Of a stretch of 9,417 bases of DNA, positions 5,739 to 9,417 are shown in pieces. Below the pieces are notes generated by a model. The model had not been told where the DNA came from. It searched no databases and saw only the letters and a program-made list of their open reading frames with translations. This stretch comes from an uncultured Pseudomonadota bacterium (GTDB lineage: Bacteria > Bdellovibrionota_B > Oligoflexia > Oligoflexales > CAILAO01), in assembly GCA_903832105.1 (NCBI GenBank), contig CAILAO010000372.1:1-9417 (forward strand). The letters run 5' to 3'. Within the stretch, counting starts at the first letter, position 1, and the number at the start of each line of letters is the position of its first letter. Both the position numbers and the translations under genes were made by a program.

Positions 5739-8039
5739 TTACTTTTTAGCGGTAGGTTTTTTTGCTTTATCGACCTCGCTGACTTCCTCTTGTTCTGCAT
5801 CTTTCCTCTGCACTTCATAATGTTTGGATCGATCCCGCCGATAAACGAGGGCCTCATCCCGTTTCATGGTTTTCCTAAACTTGAAGCCGGGTAAGGATTG
5901 GACGAGTTGAACACTTCGAGGGTCTTTTTCGGTAGGGTCATTAAATACCAAATAACAACACATGGTCCCTTTTTTGGCTTCCATAACTGCCACCACCTTG
6001 CGGTTTTCGTCATCCGAAAGTTCCTTCACTTCACCTTCGGTTTCGCCCACTTTCTGGTATTGATCCCAAGCAGAATTTCCTCCCCCCTCAGGTGGTGGCT
6101 TCGATGCCACACTCTTAGATGAATCGTCACTATCGGCAAATTTCAAAACTGCTGTCCTCCCCGTTCTGATAGCATCTTCTAACCGATACTTTAAAGACGC
6201 TGCACGCTCTTTAATACTGGCCGAAGGATGTCCTAAGGCTTTTTCAAGTTCCTTCACAGCTTCACTAAAATTTCGATCCCTTGAATAAGCGAGCGCTAAG
6301 TTAAAATGAACGACAGACTTTATTTCCTTTTGATTTTCGGGAAGCGCTTCTAGGGCACGTATGTAATGCTCTATCCCTTGACTAATTTCGCCGCAACGCG
6401 TGAACGAAATTGCCCGGTTGTTCATAAAAGCGACAATATTATCGAGTGACTGTAACTCTTGCATGAGGAGCCTAGCCTTCTCCGTGCTGCCAAGCGTCAT
6501 CTCAACCTTGGCCTCCGTCTCCTTAACAAGTTTGCTATCTTGATCAAGGTTTTTCGCGCGAGTCATAGCCTCTTCGGCGCCCTCTTTATGACCTGCTTCC
6601 GTCTCGACCTCGGCGATCTGGCAGAGCCGTTCTATGTTAAGAGGAGTCATGCTTTGAGCCTTTTTAAAGCACTTTAATGCTGGTTCGAACTTTCGAAGCT
6701 TCATGAGTGTCTTGCCAAGAAGGTTGAGAACAAACACTGTTTCCTGCATGCGAAGCGACGTGACAGCGAAGTCTCTCGCCCTTTCATACTCTTTGTTATA
6801 ATAAGCAAACTCACCCTCGATAAACACCCGGCGAGCTTCAGCGACTGCAGGATCTGCAAAAAATTGCTGCTTAAGGGACTCTGCTTCTTCCATCGATCCC
6901 ATCGCAAGGCAGCTTAAGAGCTTTCTCTCGATTGTTTGAGCTTCTGTTGGAAGTCGGTCCTGTTGGAGCGTCCCAACAATCTCCGAAATAAAAAACTGCT
7001 GATCGAATGGTTTAGAAATAACATTCGCCACACCCATTTCGCGAACAAGATCCAGATCATCTTTTTTGACGAGGGAACTTAATACGATCACTGGAACACT
7101 CTGAAAACCATGCTGCCGTATTCTTTGGACTAAAAACGGTCCCGTAAGCTTCGGAATTTTCCACTCTTGAATAATCAAACTTGGTTCCGGATTCGATTTT
7201 ATATGTTCCCAGGCCGATTCGCCGTCCAAAAAAGATTGGATATTCGAGACATTCAATTTTTTTAAAATATCCTCAACAGCGCGGAGGACTGTCTCGTCAG
7301 AATCGACAAGGACACATGAAGAAATGCCGAGCGTGTTGATTTTGACATCTTTCGAAAGTTCCTTAAGACCTTTTTCACCAAAATATTTCTTTGAAAGGCC
7401 ATCAATCTCCTCTGACAAAGAAGGATCCAAGAGATTCGCCTGATAAAGCAAATTTGCTGCTGCTTCGTTATTGCCAGAATAGTACTGTGCCGTCCCTAGG
7501 TGCATGAGAAGTTTGCCATTGCCAGGAAAAAGCGACGTCAGACTCTTTTCGAGCGCAAGCAATGAACGGGGAATACTCTGCTTTTGCAGAAATTCACGTA
7601 AATAATCTGCCGCGGTCAGGCACAAATTCCATTTATTGGCTTCCATCTTTTGGAGCAACGTCTTGAGCGTTTCCCGCAAAGATTCCTTACTGAAAGGCTT
7701 TGCATGCCATGAAACAAGTCCAAGCTCAAAGGCAGATCTAAGACAAAAGACCTCTTCTTGTTCGATGAGAAGCGACATACGTGTTCCCTGCAAAGCCGGA
7801 ACCAAAGTAAAAATCTGAAGGAGTTGCAACGCGTTGACTGAGTACCTAGCAAAAAGTGACGTAATCACCCAGTCGATGGGTTCAACTTCAAGCACACCAA
7901 TGGCGTCTTGCAACGAGTCAACCCCCCTGCAGTTATTAAACCCTAAATTACGAAGCTCCTCACTCAAAAGAGCGCGGGTAGCTGCTGCTGGCTCAACGAC
8001 GAGAATCCTTGCAGATTTATCTTCAAAAAACTGAGTCAT
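5739..8039 (-). CDS. Two degenerate receiver domains plus TPR repeats, unknown signalling protein
   Basis: A 766-residue soluble protein with no catalytic or DNA-binding domain that I can see. Residues 9-132 have receiver shape (RILVVEP, then KP at 114-115), but the phospho-acceptor position in DWVITS is Ser61 and the acidic pair is Glu16-Pro17. About 160-225 holds one or two TPR units. Residues 240-360 are a second receiver (VLVDSDE; Ser321; Lys343-Pro344) with Glu292 in IIQEWKIP where Asp is expected. About 368-625 is a TPR array with repeating small and aromatic residues. A Pro/Gly/Ser linker (637-656) leads to an unassigned basic domain (about 678-745) and a charged tail. It is probably a scaffold responding to partner binding instead of phosphorylation. 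The GT39-type gene lies 66 bases upstream and pepD 88 bases downstream. The start at 8039 is not certain: a GTG at 8057 would add six residues, and GAGGGA (8050-8055) is 10 bases from 8039. Confidence 0.85.
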   Translation of the reverse strand: MTQFFEDKSARILVVEPAAATRALLSEELRNLGFNNCRGVDSLQDAIGVLEVEPIDWVITSLFARYSVNALQLLQIFTLVPALQGTRMSLLIEQEEVFCLRSAFELGLVSWHAKPFSKESLRETLKTLLQKMEANKWNLCLTAADYLREFLQKQSIPRSLLALEKSLTSLFPGNGKLLMHLGTAQYYSGNNEAAANLLYQANLLDPSLSEEIDGLSKKYFGEKGLKELSKDVKINTLGISSCVLVDSDETVLRAVEDILKKLNVSNIQSFLDGESAWEHIKSNPEPSLIIQEWKIPKLTGPFLVQRIRQHGFQSVPVIVLSSLVKKDDLDLVREMGVANVISKPFDQQFFISEIVGTLQQDRLPTEAQTIERKLLSCLAMGSMEEAESLKQQFFADPAVAEARRVFIEGEFAYYNKEYERARDFAVTSLRMQETVFVLNLLGKTLMKLRKFEPALKCFKKAQSMTPLNIERLCQIAEVETEAGHKEGAEEAMTRAKNLDQDSKLVKETEAKVEMTLGSTEKARLLMQELQSLDNIVAFMNNRAISFTRCGEISQGIEHYIRALEALPENQKEIKSVVHFNLALAYSRDRNFSEAVKELEKALGHPSASIKERAASLKYRLEDAIRTGRTAVLKFADSDDSSKSVASKPPPEGGGNSAWDQYQKVGETEGEVKELSDDENRKVVAVMEAKKGTMCCYLVFNDPTEKDPRSVQLVQSLPGFKFRKTMKRDEALVYRRDRSKHYEVQRKDAEQEEVSEVDKAKKPTAKK

Positions 8040-8071
8040 AGCATTTAGTTCCCTCACGTTGCATTACGCTA

Positions 8072-8100
8072 ATGATACTTGGTCAAAAACAGGTTGGGAA
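8072..8100 (-). promoter_or_regulatory. Possible sigma70-type promoter for the receiver-TPR gene
   Basis: On the - strand TTCCCA (8100-8095, four of six matches to TTGACA) and TATCAT (8077-8072, five of six matches to TATAAT) are 17 bases apart. They lie in the 66-base gap after the glycosyltransferase gene. A transcript would start near 8065 and leave a leader of about 25 bases. Confidence 0.4.
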
Positions 8101-8105
8101 TAGTT

Positions 8106-9417
8106 TTATAAAAAACGGCCAGTTAAAATGACGATGGGAACATCTTTATGATCGGGAATCACAAGCGTGTCTTCTCGTTCAATGGCTATGAGTCTTGAAA
8201 GGCTTTCTCTGTCATAGTGTCCGCGATCTCCAAGAATGAAAACTTGGCAGCCACGAAGTTTCGCCTCTTTATAAAGGCTTTGATCTCGAAACGAGTAGTA
8301 AGAGGGTCTGTCGACGTCTAAATCAAGAACACGAGGTTCCCCCGGCCAATTGAAGGCCAGCTGCGCGGTCCAAAACCATCTCAAAGAGGCGATCACAGGC
8401 GTTCCCTGGCAAACTGAGTAAGACGAATAGAATGAATCCACCCTATGCTCCGCACCACTGGCTGCGAATGCTTGAATGGCAATGGGATGCCGTTTCGCAG
8501 CCTCAATCAAAGAGGGCCACATCGTATATTCACCAATCGGGCCTGGCCTTCCGTGAAAAGACTCAATCAAAATGTTCCTAAGAGGCTTAATAGAAGCTGT
8601 AAAGGCTAAACCGAATGTCAAAAGAAAAGCGAAAAGAGTATTTGCCTTCCACAGGTAACCAGATGGGGCGATCCAAATAGCGAGCGACGGGACAAGAAGC
8701 CAAAAAGCAGGCATGGCCCAGTGGGGCAAGGTTTGCTTAAAAAACGAGATCATCAAGAGAATGATGAAGAGCGGCAAAAACCCACAAACAGGAATCACAT
8801 GTAACACATTTAATTTAATAGGATTTTTAATATTTTTAAACACGTTCGCTACAAACGCAAAACACCCAATAAAGACCACAGGAGTCAGCATGACAAATTG
8901 GCCAAAAAGAGTTCTAAGCGCCGCAGCAAAATCAAGTTCAAGCCCCCCAAAGCCGTGATCACCTTGAAACCTGAAGGAAATAAATGCGTTCGTCCAATTC
9001 CACCACCAGACGGGAAATGTCGCGACAGCAGCCGCAAAAACCATTGCAAGATAGCTCCAAAAATCCTTTTTAAAAGAGGTTCGTCTCACATACAAAAGGC
9101 CCACAAACAGCCCACCGCCCAAAGGAACTGCGTGATACTTAAAGAGTCCCGCGAATCCAAGCACCAGCCCCGCATAAACGCCGTCTAAAAGAGATAAGCT
9201 GGACTCACGCTTGCCAAACCCAAGAAAGAGCCATAACCCCCATGACAGGAAAAAGAATAGCCCCGCATCAGGAAGCAGAAAAAAGCCGCCCAAGCTGAAC
9301 ACCGGAACGACCTGTGTCAAGAAGAGCAGAACGAGTTGATCATGCGTGCTTACATGACGCGATTTTAATACCGTTAGACAGTTCATCAAAAAAAGAGTCG
9401 CGCCAAAGTGCAAAATC
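8106..9417 (-). CDS. GT39-type (ArnT/PMT-like) membrane glycosyltransferase, 5'-truncated
   Basis: A polytopic inner-membrane protein of at least 436 residues whose frame stays open to the right edge, so the start lies outside the window. Numbering from Leu at 9413, family features include LLPDAGLFFFLSWGLWLF (46-63, the PDAPL-like motif of PMT_2 proteins), LFKYHAVPL (90-98, compare KYTA), FPVWWWNWTNAFISFRFQ (133-150, compare PxxxWNxxxxWxSFxFQ), GQFVMLTPVVF (171-181) and PHWAMPAFW (230-238, compare NWPAPAY). About eight to nine hydrophobic helices end near residue 275, followed by a soluble periplasmic C-terminal domain of about 160 residues. Members move sugars from polyprenyl-phosphate carriers to lipids, proteins or polysaccharides in the periplasm. 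The catalytic Asp/Glu of the first periplasmic loop should lie in the missing N-terminus. The acceptor cannot be told from this sequence. Confidence 0.85.
   Translation of the reverse strand, partial: ILHFGATLFLMNCLTVLKSRHVSTHDQLVLLFLTQVVPVFSLGGFFLLPDAGLFFFLSWGLWLFLGFGKRESSLSLLDGVYAGLVLGFAGLFKYHAVPLGGGLFVGLLYVRRTSFKKDFWSYLAMVFAAAVATFPVWWWNWTNAFISFRFQGDHGFGGLELDFAAALRTLFGQFVMLTPVVFIGCFAFVANVFKNIKNPIKLNVLHVIPVCGFLPLFIILLMISFFKQTLPHWAMPAFWLLVPSLAIWIAPSGYLWKANTLFAFLLTFGLAFTASIKPLRNILIESFHGRPGPIGEYTMWPSLIEAAKRHPIAIQAFAASGAEHRVDSFYSSYSVCQGTPVIASLRWFWTAQLAFNWPGEPRVLDLDVDRPSYYSFRDQSLYKEAKLRGCQVFILGDRGHYDRESLSRLIAIEREDTLVIPDHKDVPIVILTGRFL

Noticed and set aside
5688..5894. 68-residue hydrophobic frame on the + strand upstream of and over the receiver-TPR gene end
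   Set aside because: The hydrophobic look comes from antisense reading of Lys/Glu codons. No ribosome binding site precedes it and it overlaps the real coding region.
8713..9188. + strand frames inside the glycosyltransferase gene
   Set aside because: They are Lys/Pro-rich antisense readings of Phe/Leu/Gly-rich membrane helices; the GT39-type motifs support the - strand.

Overview
The window carries five substantial protein-coding genes, a small gene fragment at the left edge and a short palindromic repeat. Intrinsic-terminator-like hairpins sit at two gene ends. The lipoprotein signal peptide, the quinol-type NapH/NapG electron-transfer module and the GT39-type membrane glycosyltransferase point to a Gram-negative bacterium. 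The moderate GC content and the receiver-TPR protein fit a deltaproteobacterial or Bdellovibrionota/Oligoflexia-like genome, but that placement is a guess from gene style and no marker gene is present.

Layout: the left 92 bases look like the tail of a + strand gene. A + strand lipoprotein of unknown function follows (185-1498). Next is a 122-bp palindromic MITE/REP-like repeat (1515-1636), flanked on both sides by TAAA, and then a strong hairpin terminator. Everything from 1646 to the right edge is on the - strand. In the direction of transcription it reads: a 5'-truncated GT39-type membrane glycosyltransferase (8106-9417), a 766-residue protein with two degenerate receiver domains and TPR repeats (5739-8039), the M20 dipeptidase PepD (4199-5650) ending in a 14-bp hairpin, and a two-gene unit formed by a secreted DUF362 protein (3130-4032) and a membrane polyferredoxin (1646-3103).

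The most interesting part is the DUF362/polyferredoxin pair. The polyferredoxin reads as a natural NapH-NapG fusion. It has four membrane helices with the two CX3CP motifs of NapH and two ferredoxin clusters. An internal twin-arginine signal follows, and then a NapG/MauM-like domain with four more cluster motifs. The fusion therefore predicts a single chain carrying electrons from the quinone pool across the membrane to periplasmic clusters, with Sec inserting the first part and Tat exporting the last. The co-transcribed DUF362 protein has a Sec signal peptide, so it would meet those clusters in the periplasm. I know of no assigned function for this pair.

The other notable points are the D-to-S and D-to-E replacements at the phospho-acceptor sites of the receiver-TPR protein, a two-codon upstream reading frame overlapping its start, a terminator hairpin coded inside the last codons of the polyferredoxin gene, and a perfect inverted repeat just upstream of pepD. 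No rRNA, tRNA, CRISPR array, transposase or origin is visible, and there is no gene-free stretch longer than 300 bases.
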